From Baylisascaris procyonis (taxonomy: Eukaryota; Nematoda; Chromadorea; Rhabditida; Ascarididae): DNA of 64,000 bases. The stretch's first letter is position 1. Every line of letters begins with the position of its first letter. Shown here piece by piece: positions 36,101 through 51,100 of the stretch. The stretch lies in contig JAZARR010000110.1 in the NCBI GenBank assembly GCA_037389465.1, positions 2,609,501-2,673,500 of the forward strand, written 5' to 3'. The position numbers and the translations under genes were made by a program. Under the pieces are notes generated by a model. That model was not told the DNA's origin. It did no database searches and saw only the letters and a program-made list of their open reading frames with translations.

Positions 36101-39100
36101 CGTCACCGTAGCCGAGAAAAAAAAATCGGAAATATAAATTGCAGTACATCTGTATGGAAATACAACATTCGCACACCTAAAGTTTCCCTTTTTTTCATGT
36201 TAAGCTGCACATAGTGCACACGTTCGTGATCAACGCATCGAGATCTATCGTTTGGTATCAAGATTATCGAAATTGGGGACAAAAAGTATTTTTTCAAATT
36301 TTCCCTGTACTACCCCCTTACGATCGAAAAATTCCGATCTTTGGGATTTTTTTTCTCGGCTCATATTTGTCCTACGGCGGTAATCCATATACCGTTCGAG
36401 AAGTCTCGGCGAGCCAATGACGAAACAAAAAACTGTTTATCGCCATACGAGATACCGGCCGAGAACGAGAACCCCCAAAATCGCAAAAATCGAGATTTCA
36501 GAAGTTCTGGCCGGTCGGATCGGTTTTCAACCTTTGTTTCGAAATTTAACAAGCTATATATCACTTGATAGAGGGTTGAAAGTTGTATTGAACGAAACAA
36601 TTCGCAACGCCTTAGGCGTCACCGTAGCCGAGGAAAAAAATCGGAAATATAAATTGCAGTACACCTATATAGAAATACAACATTCGCACACCTAAAGTTT
36701 CCCTTTTTTTCATGTTGAGCTGCACATAGTGCACGCATTCGTGATCAACGCATCGAGATCTATCGTTTGGTATCAAGATAATCGAAATTGGGGACAAAAA
36801 GTATTTTTTCAAATTTTCCCTGTACTACCTACCCCCTTACGATCGGAAAATTCCGATTTTTGGGATTTTTTTTCTCGGCTCATATTTGTCCTACGGCGGT
36901 AATCCATATACCGTTCGAGAAGTCTCGGCGAGCCAATGACGAAACAAAAAACTGTTTAGCGCCATACGAGATACCGGCCGAGAACGAGAACCCCCAAAAT
37001 CGCAAAAATCGAGATTTCAGAAGTTCTGGCCGGTCGGATCGGTTTTCAACCTTTGTTTCGAAATTTAACAAGCTATATATCACTTGATAGAGGCTTGAAA
37101 GTTGTATTGAACGAAACAATTCGCAACGCCTTAGGCGTCACCGTAGCCGAGAAAAAAAATCGGAAATATAAATTGCAGTACATCTATATAGAAATACAAC
37201 GTTCGCACACCTAAGGTTTCCCTTTTTTTCATGTTAGGCTGCACATAGTGCACACGTTCGTGATCAACGCATCGAGATCTATCGTTTGGTATCAAGATTA
37301 TCGAAATTGGGGACAAAAAGTATTTTTTCAAATTTTCCCTGTACTACCCCCTTACGATCGAAAAATTCCGATCTTTGGGATTTTTTTTCTCGGCTCATAT
37401 TTGTCCTACGGCGGTAATCCATATACCGTTCGAGAAGTCTCGGCGAGCCAATGACGAAACAAAAAACTGTTTATCGCCATACGAGATACCGGCCGAGAAC
37501 GAGAACCCCCAAAATCGCAAAAATCGAGATTTCAGAAGTTCTGGCCGGTCGGATCGGTTTTCAACCTTTGTTTCGAAATTTAACAAGCTATATATCACTT
37601 GATAGAGGCTTGAAAGTTGTATTGAACGAAACAATTCGCAACGCCTTAGGCGTCACCGTAGCCGAGAAAAAAAAATCGGAAATATAAATTGCAGTACATC
37701 TGTATGGAAATACAACATTCGCACACCTAAAGTTTCCCTTTTTTTCATGTTAAGCTGCACATAGTGCACGCATTCGTGATCAACGCATCGAGATCTATCG
37801 TTTGGTATCAAGATAATCGAAATTGGGGACAAAAAGTATTTTTTCAAATTTTCCCTGTACTACCTACCCCCTTACGATCGGAAAATTAAGATTTTTGGGA
37901 TTTTTTTTCTCGGCTCATATTTGTCCTACGGCGGTAATCCATATACCGTTCGAGAAGTCTCGGCGAGCCAATGACGAAACAAAAAACTGTTTAGCGCCAT
38001 ACGAGATACCGGCCGAGAACGAGAACCCCCAAAATCGCAAAAATCGAGATTTCAGAAGTTCTGGCCGGTCGGATCGGTTTTCAACCTTTGTTTCGAAATT
38101 TAACAAGCTATATATCACTTGATAGAGGGTTGAAAGTTGTATTGAACGAAACAATTCGCAACGCCTTAGGCGTCACCGTAGCCGAGAAAAAAAATCGGAA
38201 ATATAAATTGCAGTACATCTGTATAGAAATACAACATTCGCACACCTAAAGTTTCCCTTTTTTTCATGTTAAGCTGCACATAGTGCACGCATTCGTGATC
38301 AACGCATCGAGATCTATCGTTTGGTATCAAGATAATCGAAATTGGGGACAAAAAGTATTTTTTCAAATTTTCCCTGTACCTTACCCCCTTACGATCGAAA
38401 AATTCCGATTTTTGGGATTTTTTTTCTCGGGTCATATTTGTCCTACGGCGGTAATCCATATACCTTTCGAGAAGTCTCGGCGAGCCAATGACGAAACAAA
38501 AAACTGTTTAGCGCCATACGAGATACCGGCCGAGAACGAGAACCCCCAAAATCGCAAAAATCGAGATTTCAGAAGTTCTGGCCGGTCGGATCGGTTTTCA
38601 ACCTTTGTTTCGAAATTTAACAAGCTATATATCACTTGATAGAGGCTTGAAAGTTCTATTGAACGAAACAATTCGCAACGCCTTAGGCGTTACCGTAGCC
38701 GAGAAAAAAAATCGGAAATATAAATTGCAGTACATCTGTATAGAAATACAACATTCGCACACCTAAAGTTTCCCTTTTTTTCATGTTAAGCTGCACATAG
38801 TGCACGCATTCGTGATCAACGCATCGAGATCTATCGTTTGGTATCAAGATAATCGAAATTGGGGACAAAAAGTATTTTTTCAAATTTTCCCTGTACCTTA
38901 CCCCCTTACGATCGAAAAATTCCGATTTTTGGGATTTTTTTTCTCGGGTCATATTTGTCCTACGGCGGTAATCCATATACCTTTCGAGAAGTCTCGGCGA
39001 GCCAATGACGAAACAAAAAACTGTTTAGCGCCATACGAGATACCGGCCGAGAACGAGAACCCCCAAAATCGCAAAAATCGAGATTTCAGAAGTTCTGGCC

Positions 39101-42100
39101 GGTCGGATCGGTTTTCAACCTTTGTTTCGAAATTTAACAAGCTATATATCACTTGATAGAGGCTTGAAAGTTCTATTGAACGAAACAATTCGCAACGCCT
39201 TAGGCGTCACCGTAGCCGAGAAAAAAAATCGGAAATATAAATTGCAGTACATCTATATAGAAATACAACATTCGCACACCTAAGGTTTCCCTTTTTTTCA
39301 TGTTAGGCTGCACATAGTGCACACATTCGTGATCAACGCATCGAGATCTATCGTTTGGTATCAAGATTATCGAAATTGGGGACAAAAAGTATTTTTTCAA
39401 ATTTTCCCTGTACTACCCCCTTACGATCGAAAAATTCCGATCTTTGGGATTTTTTTTCTCGGCTCATATTTGTCCTACGGCGGTAATCCATATACCGTTC
39501 GAGAAGTCTCGGCGAGCCAATGACGAAACAAAAAACTGTTTAGCGCCATACGAGATACCGGCCGAGAACGAGAACCCCCAAAATCGCAAAAATCGAGATT
39601 TCAGAAGTTCTGGCCGGTCGGATCGGTTTTCAACCTTTGTTTCGAAATTTAACAAGCTATATATCACTTGATAGAGGCTTGAAAGTTGTATTGAACGAAA
39701 CAATTCGCAACGCCTTAGGCGTCACCGTAGCCGAGAAAAAAAATCGGAAATATAAATTGCAGTACATCTGTATAGAAATACAACATTCGCACACCTAAAG
39801 TTTCCCTTTTTTTCATGTTAAGCTGCACATAGTGCATGCATTCGTGATCAACGCATCGAGATCGATCGTTTGGTATCAAGATTATCGAAATTGATGACAA
39901 AAAGTATTTTTTCAAATTTTCCCTGTACTACCCCCTTACGATCGAAAAATTCCGATCTTTGGGATTTTTTTTCTCGGCTCATATTTGTCCTACGGCGGTA
40001 ATCCATATACCGTTCGAGAAGTCTCGGCGAGCCAATGACGAAACAAAAAACTGTTTAGCGCCATACGAGATACCGGCCGAGAACGAGAACCCCCAAAATC
40101 GCAAAAATCGAGATTTCAGAAGTTCTGGCCGGTCGGATCGGTTTTCAACCTTTGTTTCGAAATTTAACAAGCTATATATCACTTGATAGAGGCTTGAAAG
40201 TTGTATTGAACGAAACAATTCGCAACGCCTTAGGCGTCACCGTAGCCGAGAAAAAAAATCGGAAATATAAATTGCAGTACATCTATATAGAAATACAACA
40301 TTCGCACACCTAAAGTTTCCCTTTTTTTCATGTTAAGCTGCACATAGTGCACGCATTCGTGATCAACGCATCGAGATCTATCGTTTGGTATCAAGATTAT
40401 CGAAATTGGGGACAAAAAGTATTTTTTCAAATTTTCCCTGTACTACCCCCTTACGATCGAAAAATTCCGATCTTTGGGATTTTTTTTCTCGGCTCATATT
40501 TGTCCTACGGCGGTAATCCATATACCGTTCGAGAAGTCTCGGCGAGCCAATGACGAAACAAAAAACTGTTTAGCGCCATACGAGATACCGGCCGAGAACG
40601 AGAACCCCCAAAATCGCAAAAATCGAGATTTCAGAAGTTCTGGCCGGTCGGATCGGTTTTCAACCTTTGTTTCGAAATTTAACAAGCTATATATCACTTG
40701 ATAGAGGCTTGAAAGTTGTATTGAACGAAACAATTCGCAACGCCTTAGGCGTCACCGTAGCCGAGAAAAAAAATCGGAAATATAAATTGCAGTACATCTG
40801 TATAGAAATACAACATTCGCACACCTAAAGTTTCCCTTTTTTTCATGTTAAGCTGCACATAGTGCACGCATTCGTGATCAACGCATCGAGATCTATCGTT
40901 TGGTATCAAGATTATCGAAATTGGGGACAAAAGTATTTTTTCAAATTTTCCCTGTACTATACCCCCTTACGATCGAAAAATTCCGATCTTTGGGATTTTT
41001 TTTCTCGGCTCATATTTGTCCTACGGCGGTAATCCATATACCGTTCGAGAAGTCTCGGCGAGCCAATGACGAAACAAAAAACTGTTTAGCGCCATACGAG
41101 ATACCGGCCGAGAACGAGAACCCCCAAAATCGCAAAAATCGAGATTTCAGAAGTTCTGGCCGGTCGGATCGGTTTTCAACCTTTGTTTCGAAATTTAACA
41201 AGCTATATATCACTTGATAGAGGCTTGAAAGTTGTATTGAACGAAACAATTCGCAACGCCTTAGGCGTCACCGTAGCCGAGAAAAAAATCGGAAATATAA
41301 ATTGCAGTACATCTATATAGAAATACAACATTCGCACACCTAAAGTTTCCCTTTTTTTCATGTTAAGCTGCACATAGTGCACGCATTCGTGATCAACGCA
41401 TCGAGATCTATCGTTTGGTATCAAGATTATCGAAATTGGGGACAAAAGTATTTTTTCAAATTTTCCCTGTACTACCCCCTTACGATCGAAAAATTCCGAT
41501 CTTTGGGATTTTTTTTCTCGGCTCATATTTGTCCTACGGCGGTAATCCATATACCGTTCGAGAAGTCTCGGCGAGCCAATGACGAAACAAAAAACTGTTT
41601 AGCGCCATACGAGATACCGGCCGAGAACGAGAACCCCCAAAATCGCAAAAATCGAGATTTCAGAAGTTCTGGCCGGTCGGATCGGTTTTCAACCTTTGTT
41701 TCGAAATTTAACAAGCTATATATCACTTGATAGAGGCTTGAAAGTTGTATTGAACGAAACAATTCGCAACGCCTTAGGCGTCACCGTAGCCGAGAAAAAA
41801 AATCGGAAATATAAATTGCAGTACATCTGTATAGAAATACAACATTCGCACACCTAAAGTTTCCCTTTTTTTCATGTTAAGCTGCACATAGTGCACGCAT
41901 TCGTGATCAACGCATCGAGATCTATCGTTTGGTATCAAGATTATCGAAATTGGGGACAAAAGTATTTTTTCAAATTTTCCCTGTACTATACCCCCTTACG
42001 ATCGAAAAATTCCGATCTTTGGGATTTTTTTTCTCGGCTCATATTTGTCCTACGGCGGTAATCCATATACCGTTCGAGAAGTCTCGGCGAGCCAATGACG

Positions 42101-45100
42101 AAACAAAAAACTGTTTAGCGCCATACGAGATACCGGCCGAGAACGAGAACCCCCAAAATCGCAAAAATCGAGATTTCAGAAGTTCTGGCCGGTCGGATCG
42201 GTTTTCAACCTTTGTTTCGAAATTTAACAAGCTATATATCACTTGATAGAGGCTTGAAAGTTGTATTGAACGAAACAATTCGCAACGCCTTAGGCGTCAC
42301 CGTAGCCGAGAAAAAAATCGGAAATATAAATTGCAGTACATCTATATAGAAATACAACATTCGCACACCTAAAGTTTCCCTTTTTTTCATGTTAAGCTGC
42401 ACATAGTGCACGCATTCGTGATCAACGCATCGAGATCTATCGTTTGGTATCAAGATAATCGAAATTGGGGACAAAAAGTATTTTTTCAAATTTTCCCTGT
42501 ACTACCTACCTTACGATCGAAAAATTCCGATATTTGGGATTTTTTTTCTCGGCTCATATTTGTCCTACGGCGGTAATCCATATACCGTTCGAGAAGTCTC
42601 GGCGAGCCAATGACGAAACAAAAAACTGTTTAGCGCCATACGAGATACCGGCCGAGAACGAGAACCCCCAAAATCGCAAAAATCGAGATTTCAGAAGTTC
42701 TGGCCGGTCGGATCGGTTTTCAACCTTTGTTTCGAAATTTAACAAGCTATATATCACTTGATAGAGGCTTGAAAGTTGTATTGAACGAAACAATTCGCAA
42801 CGCCTTAGGCGTCACCGTAGCCGAGAAAAAAAATCGGAAATATAAATTGCAGTACATCTATATAGAAATACAACATTCGCACACCTAAAGTTTCCCTTTT
42901 TTTCATGTTAAGCTGCACATAGTGCACGCATTCGTGATCAACGCATCGAGATCTATCGTTTGGTATCAAGATTATCGAAATTGGGGACAAAAAGTATTTT
43001 TTCAAATTTTCCCTGTACTACCCCCTTACGATCGAAAAATTCCGATCTTTGGGATTTTTTTCTCGGCTCATATTTGTCCTACGGCGGTAATCCATATACC
43101 GTTCGAGAAGTCTCGGCGAGCCAATGACGAAACAAAAAACTGTTTAGCGCCATACGAGATACCGGCCGAGAACGAGAACCCCCAAAATCGCAAAAATCGA
43201 GATTTCAGAAGTTCTGGCCGGTCGGATCGGTTTTCAACCTTTGTTTCGAAATTTAACAAGCTATATATCACTTGATAGAGGCTTGAAAGTTGTATTGAAC
43301 GAAACAATTCGCAACGCCTTAGGCGTCACCGTAGCCGAGAAAAAAAATCGGAAATATAAATTGCAGTACATCTGTATAGAAATACAACATTCGCACACCT
43401 AAAGTTTCCCTTTTTTTCATGTTAAGCTGCACATAGTGCACGCATTCGTGATCAACGCATCGAGATCTATCGTTTGGTATCAAGATAATCGAAATTGGGG
43501 ACAAAAAGTATTTTTTCAAATTTTCCCTGTACTACCCCTTACGATCGAAAAATTCCGATCTTTGGGATTTTTTTTCTCGGCTCATATTTGTCCTACGGCG
43601 GTAATCCATATACCGTTCGAGAAGTCTCGGCGAGCCAATGACGAAACAAAAAACTGTTTAGCGCCATACGAGATACCGGCCGAGAACGAGAACCCCCAAA
43701 ATCGCAAAAATCGAGATTTCAGAAGTTCTGGCCGGTCGGATCGGTTTTCAACCTTTGTTTCGAAATTTAACAAGCTATATATCACTTGATAGAGGCTTGA
43801 AAGTTGTATTGAACGAAACAATTCGCAACGCCTTAGGCGTCACCGTAGCCGAGAAAAAAAATCGGAAATATAAATTGCAGTACATCTGTATAGAAATACA
43901 ACATTCGCACACCTAAAGTTTCCCTTTTTTTCATGTTAAGCTGCACATAGTGCACGCATTCGTGATCAACGCATCGAGATCTATCGTTTGGTATCAAGAT
44001 AATCGAAATTGGGGACAAAAAGTATTTTTTCAAATTTTCCCTGTACCTTACCCCCTTACGATCGAAAAATTCCGATATTTGGGATTTTTTTTCTCGGCTC
44101 ATATTTGTCCTACGGCGGTAGTCCATATACCGTTCGAGAAGTCTCGGCGAGCCAATGACGAAACAAAAAACTGTTTAGCGCCATACGAGATACCGGCCGA
44201 GAACGAGAACCCCCAAAATCGCAAAAATCGAGATTTCAGAAGTTCTGGCCGGTCGGATCGGTTTTCAACCTTTGTTTCGAAATTTAACAAGCTATATATC
44301 ACTTGATAGAGGCTTGAAAGTTGTATTGAACGAAACAATTCGCAACGCCTTAGGCGTCACCGTAGCCGAGAAAAAAAATCGGAAATATAAATTGCAGTAC
44401 ATCTATATAGAAATACAACATTCGCACACCTAAAGTTTCCCTTTTTTTCATGTTAAGCTGCACATAGTGCATGCATTCGTGATCAACGCATCGAGATCTA
44501 TCGTTTGGTATCAAGATTATCGAAATTGGGGACAAAAAGTATTTTTTCAAATTTTCCCTGTACTACCCCCTTACGATCGAAAAATTCCGATCTTTGGGAT
44601 TTTTTTTCTCGGCTCATATTTGTCCTACGGCGGTAATCCATATACCGTTCGAGAAGTCTCGGCGAGCCAATGACGAAACAAAAAACTGTTTAGCGCCATA
44701 CGAGATACCGGCCGAGAACGAGAACCCCCAAAATCGCAAAAATCGAGATTTCAGAAGTTCTGGCCGGTCGGATCGGTTTTCAACCTTTGTTTCGAAATTT
44801 AACAAGCTATATATCACTTGATAGAGGCTTGAAAGTTGTATTGAACGAAACAATTCGCAACGCCTTAGGCGTCACCGTAGCCGAGAAAAAAAATCGGAAA
44901 TATAAATTGCAGTACATCTGTATAGAAATACAACATTCGCACACCTAAAGTTTCCCTTTTTTTCATGTTAAGCTGCACATAGTGCACGCATTCGTGATCA
45001 ACGCATCGAGATCTATCGTTTGGTATCAAGATTATCGAAATTGGGGACAAAAGTATTTTTTCAAATTTTCCCTGTACTTACCCCCTTACGATCGAAAAAT

Positions 45101-48100
45101 TCCGATCTTTGGGATTTTTTTTCTCGGCTCATATTTGTCCTACGGCGGTAATCCATATACCGTTCGAGAAGTCTCGGCGAGCCAATGACGAAACAAAAAA
45201 CTGTTTAGCGCCATACGAGATACCGGCCGAGAACGAGAACCCCCAAAATCGCAAAAATCGAGATTTCAGAAGTTCTGGCCGGTCGGATCGGTTTTCAACC
45301 TTTGTTTCGAAATTTAACAAGCTATATATCACTTGATAGAGGCTTGAAAGTTGTATTGAACGAAACAATTCGCAACGCCTTAGGCGTCACCGTAGCCGAG
45401 AAAAAAATCGGAAATATAAATTGCAGTACATCTATATAGAAATACAACATTCGCACACCTAAAGTTTCCCTTTTTTTCATGTTAAGCTGCACATAGTGCA
45501 CGCATTCGTGATCAACGCATCGAGATCTATCGTTTGGTATCAAGATAATCGAAATTGGGGACAAAAAGTATTTTTTCAAATTTTCCCTGTACTACCTACC
45601 CCTTACGATCGAAAAATTCCGATATTTGGGATTTTTTTTCTCGGCTCATATTTGTCCTACGGCGGTAATCCATATACCGTTCGAGAAGTCTCGGCGAGCC
45701 AATGACGAAACAAAAAACTGTTTAGCGCCATACGAGATACCGGCCGAGAACGAGAACCCCCAAAATCGCAAAAATCGAGATTTCAGAAGTTCTGGCCGGT
45801 CGGATCGGTTTTCAACCTTTGTTTCGAAATTTAACAAGCTATATATCACTTGATAGAGGCTTGAAAGTTGTATTGAACGAAACAATTCGCAACGCCTTAG
45901 GCGTCACCGTAGCCGAGAAAAAAATCGGAAATATAAATTGCAGTACATCTATATAGAAATACAACATTCGCACACCTAAAGTTTCCCTTTTTTTCATGTT
46001 AAGCTGCACATAGTGCACGCATTCGTGATCAACGCATCGAGATCTATCGTTTGGTATCAAGATAATCGAAATTGGGGACAAAAAGTATTTTTTCAAATTT
46101 TCCCTGTACTACCTACCCCCTTACGATCGAAAAATTCCGATTTTTGGGATTTTTTTCTCGGCTCATATTTGTCCTACGGCGGTAATCCATATACCGTTCG
46201 AGAAGTCTCGGCGAGCCAATGACGAAACAAAAAACTGTTTAGCGCCATACGAGATACCGGCCGAGAACGAGAACCCCCAAAATCGCAAAAATCGAGATTT
46301 CAGAAGTTCTGGCCGGTCGGATCGGTTTTCAACCTTTGTTTCGAAATTTAACAAGCTATATATCACTTGATAGAGGCTTGAAAGTTGTATTGAACGAAAC
46401 AATTCGCAACGCCTTAGGCGTCACCGTAGCCGAGAAAAAAAATCGGAAATATAAATTGCAGTACATCTATATAGAAATACAACATTCGCACACCTAAAGT
46501 TTCCCTTTTTTTCATGTTAAGCTGCACATAGTGCACGCATTCGTGATCAACGCATCGAGATCTATCGTTTGGTATCAAGATTATCGAAATTGGGGACAAA
46601 AAGTATTTTTTCAAATTTTCCCTGTACTACCCCCTTACGATCGAAAAATTCCGATATTTGGGATTTTTTTTCTCTTCTCATATTTGTCCTACGGCGGTAA
46701 TCCATATACCGTTCGAGAAGTCTCGGCGAGCCAATGACGAAACAAAAAACTGTTTAGCGCCATACGAGATACCGGCCGAGAACGAGAACCCCCAAAATCG
46801 CAAAAATCGAGATTTCAGAAGTTCTGGCCGGTCGGATCGGTTTTCAACCTTTGTTTCGAAATTTAACAAGCTATATATCACTTGATAGAGGCTTGAAAGT
46901 TGTATTGAACGAAACAATTCGCAACGCCTTAGGCGTCACCGTAGCCGAGAAAAAAATCGGAAATATAAATTGCAGTACATCTATATAGAAATACAACATT
47001 CGCACACCTAAAGTTTCCCTTTTTTTCATGTTAAGCTGCACATAGTGCACGCATTCGTGATCAACGCATCGAGATCTATCGTTTGGTATCAAGATAATCG
47101 AAATTGGGGACAAAAGTATTTTTTCAAATTTTCCCTGTACTACCTACCCCTTACGATCGAAAAATTCCGATTTTTGGGATTTTTTTTCTCGGCTCATATT
47201 TGTCCTACGGCGGTAATCCATATACCGTTCGAGAAGTCTCGGCGAGCCAATGACGAAACAAAAAACTGTTTAGCGCCATACGAGATACCGGCCGAGAACG
47301 AGAACCCCCAAAATCGCAAAAATCGAGATTTCAGAAGTTCTGGCCGGTCGGATCGGTTTTCAACCTTTGTTTCGAAATTTAACAAGCTATATATCACTTG
47401 ATAGAGGCTTGAAAGTTGTATTGAACGAAACAATTCGCAACGCCTTAGGCGTCACCGTAGCCGAGAAAAAAATCGGAAATATAAATTGCAGTACATCTAT
47501 ATAGAAATACAACATTCGCACACCTAAAGTTTCCCTTTTTTTCATGTTAAGCTGCACATAGTGCACGCATTCGTGATCAACGCATCGAGATCTATCGTTT
47601 GGTATCAAGATTATCGAAATTGGGGACAAAAAGTATTTTTTCAAATTTTCCCTGTACTACCCCCTTACGATCGAAAAATTCCGATCTTTGGGATTTTTTT
47701 TCTCGGCTCATATTTGTCCTACGGCGGTAATCCATATACCGTTCGAGAAGTCTCGGCGAGCCAATGACGAAACAAAAAACTGTTTAGCGCCATACGAGAT
47801 ACCGGCCGAGAACGAGAACCCCCAAAATCGCAAAAATCGAGATTTCAGAAGTTCTGGCCGGTCGGATCGGTTTTCAACCTTTGTTTCGAAATTTAACAAG
47901 CTATATATCACTTGATAGAGGCTTGAAAGTTGTATTGAACGAAACAATTCGCAACGCCTTAGGCGTCACCGTAGCCGAGAAAAAAAATCGGAAATATAAA
48001 TTGCAGTACATCTATATAGAAATACAACATTCGCACACCTAAAGTTTCCCTTTTTTTCATGTTAAGCTGCACATAGTGCACGCATTCGTGATCAACGCAT

Positions 48101-51100
48101 CGAGATGTATCGTTTGGTATCAAGATTATCGAAATTGGGGACAAAAGTATTTTTTCAAATTTTCCCTGTACTACCTACCCCTTACGATCGAAAAATTCCG
48201 ATTTTTGGGATTTTTTTTCTCGGCTCATATTTGTCCTACGGCGGTAATCCATATACCGTTCGAGAAGTCTCGGCGAGCCAATGACGAAACAAAAAACTGT
48301 TTAGCGCCATACGAGATACCGGCCGAGAACGAGAACCCCCAAAATCGCAAAAATCGAGATTTCAGAAGTTCTGGCCGGTCGGATCGGTTTTCAACCTTTG
48401 TTTCGAAATTTAACAAGCTATATATCACTTGATAGAGGCTTGAAAGTTCTATTGAACGAAACAATTCGCAACGCCTTAGGCGTCACCGTAGCCGAGAAAA
48501 AAATCGGAAATATAAATTGCAGTACATCTGTATAGAAATACAACATTCGCACACCTAAAGTTTCCCTTTTTTTCATGTTAAGCTGCACATAGTGCACGCA
48601 TTCGTGATCAACGCATCGAGATCTATCGTTTGGTATCAAGATAATCGAAATTGGGGACAAAAAGTATTTTTTCAAATTTTCCCTGTACCTTACCCCCTTA
48701 CGATCGAAAAATTCCGATATTTGGGATTTTTTTTCTCGGCTCATATTTGTCCTACGGCGGTAGTCCATATACCGTTCGAGAAGTCTCGGCGAGCCAATGA
48801 CGAAACAAAAAACTGTTTAGCGCCATACGAGATACCGGCCGAGAACGAGAACCCCCAAAATCGCAAAAATCGAGATTTCAGAAGTTCTGGCCGGTCGGAT
48901 CGGTTTTCAACCTTTGTTTCGAAATTTAACAAGCTATATATCACTTGATAGAGGCTTGAAAGTTCTATTGAACGAAACAATTCGCAACGGCTTGGGCGTC
49001 ACCGTAGCCGAGAAAAAAAATCGGAAATATAAATTGCAGTACATCTATATAGAAATACAACATTCGCACACCTAAAGTTTCCCTTTTTTTTCATGTTAAG
49101 CTGCACATAGTGCATGCATTCGTGATCAACGCATCGAGATCGATCGTTTGGTATCAAGATTATCGAAATTGGGGACAAAAAGTATTTTTTCAAATTTTCC
49201 CTGTACCTTACCCCCTTACGATCGAAAAATTCCGATATTTGGGATTTTTTTTCTCGGCTCATATTTGTCCTACGGCGGTAGTCCATATACCGTTCGAGAA
49301 GTCTCGGCGAGCCAATGACGAAACAAAAAACTGTTTAGCGCCATACGAGATACCGGCCGAGAACGAGAACCCCCAAAATCGCAAAAATCGAGATTTCAGA
49401 AGTTCTGGCCGGTCGGATCGGTTTTCAACCTTTGTTTCGAAATTTAACAAGCTATATATCACTTGATAGAGGCTTGAAAGTTCTATTGAACGAAACAATT
49501 CGCAACGCCTTAGGCGTCACCGTAGCCGAGAAAAAAATCGGAAATATAAATTGCAGTACATCTATATAGAAATACAACATTCGCACACCTAAAGTTTCCC
49601 TTTTTTTCATGTTAAGCTGCACATAGTGCATGCATTCGTGATCAACGCATCGAGATCGATCGTTTGGTATCAAGATTATCGAAATTGGGGACAAAAGTAT
49701 TTTTTCAAATTTTCCCTGTACTACCCCCTTACGATCGAAAAATTCCGATTTTTGGGATTTTTTTTCTCGGCTCATATTTGTCCTACGGCGGTAATCCATA
49801 TACCTTTCGAGAAGTCTCGGCGAGCCAATGACGAAACAAAAAACTGTTTAGCGCCATACAAGATACCGGCCGAGAACGAGAACCCCCAAAATCAGAAAAA
49901 TCGAGATTTCAGAAGTTCTGGCCGGTCGGATCGGTTTTCAACCTTTCTTTCGAAATTTTAGCAAGCTATATATCACTTGATAGAGGCTTGAAAGTTCTAT
50001 TGAACGAAACAATTCGCAACGCCTTAGGCGTTACCGTAGCCGAGAAAAAAAATCGGAAATATAAATTGCAGTACATCTGTATAGAAATACAACATTCGCA
50101 CACCTAAAGTTTCCCTTTTTTTCATGTTAAGCTGCACATAGTGCACGCATTCGTGATCAACGCATCGAGATCTATCGTTTGGTATCAAGATTATCGAAAT
50201 TGGGGACAAAAGTATTTTTTCAAATTTTCCCTGTACCTTACCCCCTTACGATCGAAAAATTCCGATATTTGGGATTTTTTTTCTCGGCTCATATTTGTCC
50301 TACGGCGGTAATCCATATACCGTTCGAGAAGTCTCGGCGAGCCAATGACGAAACAAAAAACTGTTTAGCGCCATACGAGATACCGGCCGAGAACGAGAAC
50401 CCCCAAAATCGCAAAAATCGAGATTTCAGAAGTTCTGGCCGGTCGGATCGGTTTTCAACCTTTGTTTCGAAATTTAACAAGCTATATATCACTTGATAGA
50501 GGCTTGAAAGTTCTATTGAACGAAACAATTCGCAACGCCTTAGGCGTCACCGTAGCCGAGAAAAAAATCGGAAATATAAATTGCAGTACATCTGTATAGA
50601 AATACAACATTCGCACACCTAAAGTTTCCCTTTTTTTCATGTTAAGCTGCACATAGTGCACGCATTCGTGATCAACGCATCGAGATCTATCGTTTGGTAT
50701 CAAGATAATCGAAATTGGGGACAAAAAGTATTTTTTCAAATTTTCCCTGTACCTTACCCCCTTACGATCGAAAAATTCCGATATTTGGGATTTTTTTTCT
50801 CGGCTCATATTTGTCCTACGGCGGTAGTCCATATACCGTTCGAGAAGTCTCGGCGAGCCAATGACGAAACAAAAAACTGTTTAGCGCCATACGAGATACC
50901 GGCCGAGAACGAGAACCCCCAAAATCGCAAAAATCGAGATTTCAGAAGTTCTGGCCGGTCGGATCGGTTTTCAACCTTTGTTTCGAAATTTAACAAGCTA
51001 TATATCACTTGATAGAGGCTTGAAAGTTCTATTGAACGAAACAATTCGCAACGCCTTAGGCGTCACCGTAGCCGAGAAAAAAATCGGAAATATAAATTGC

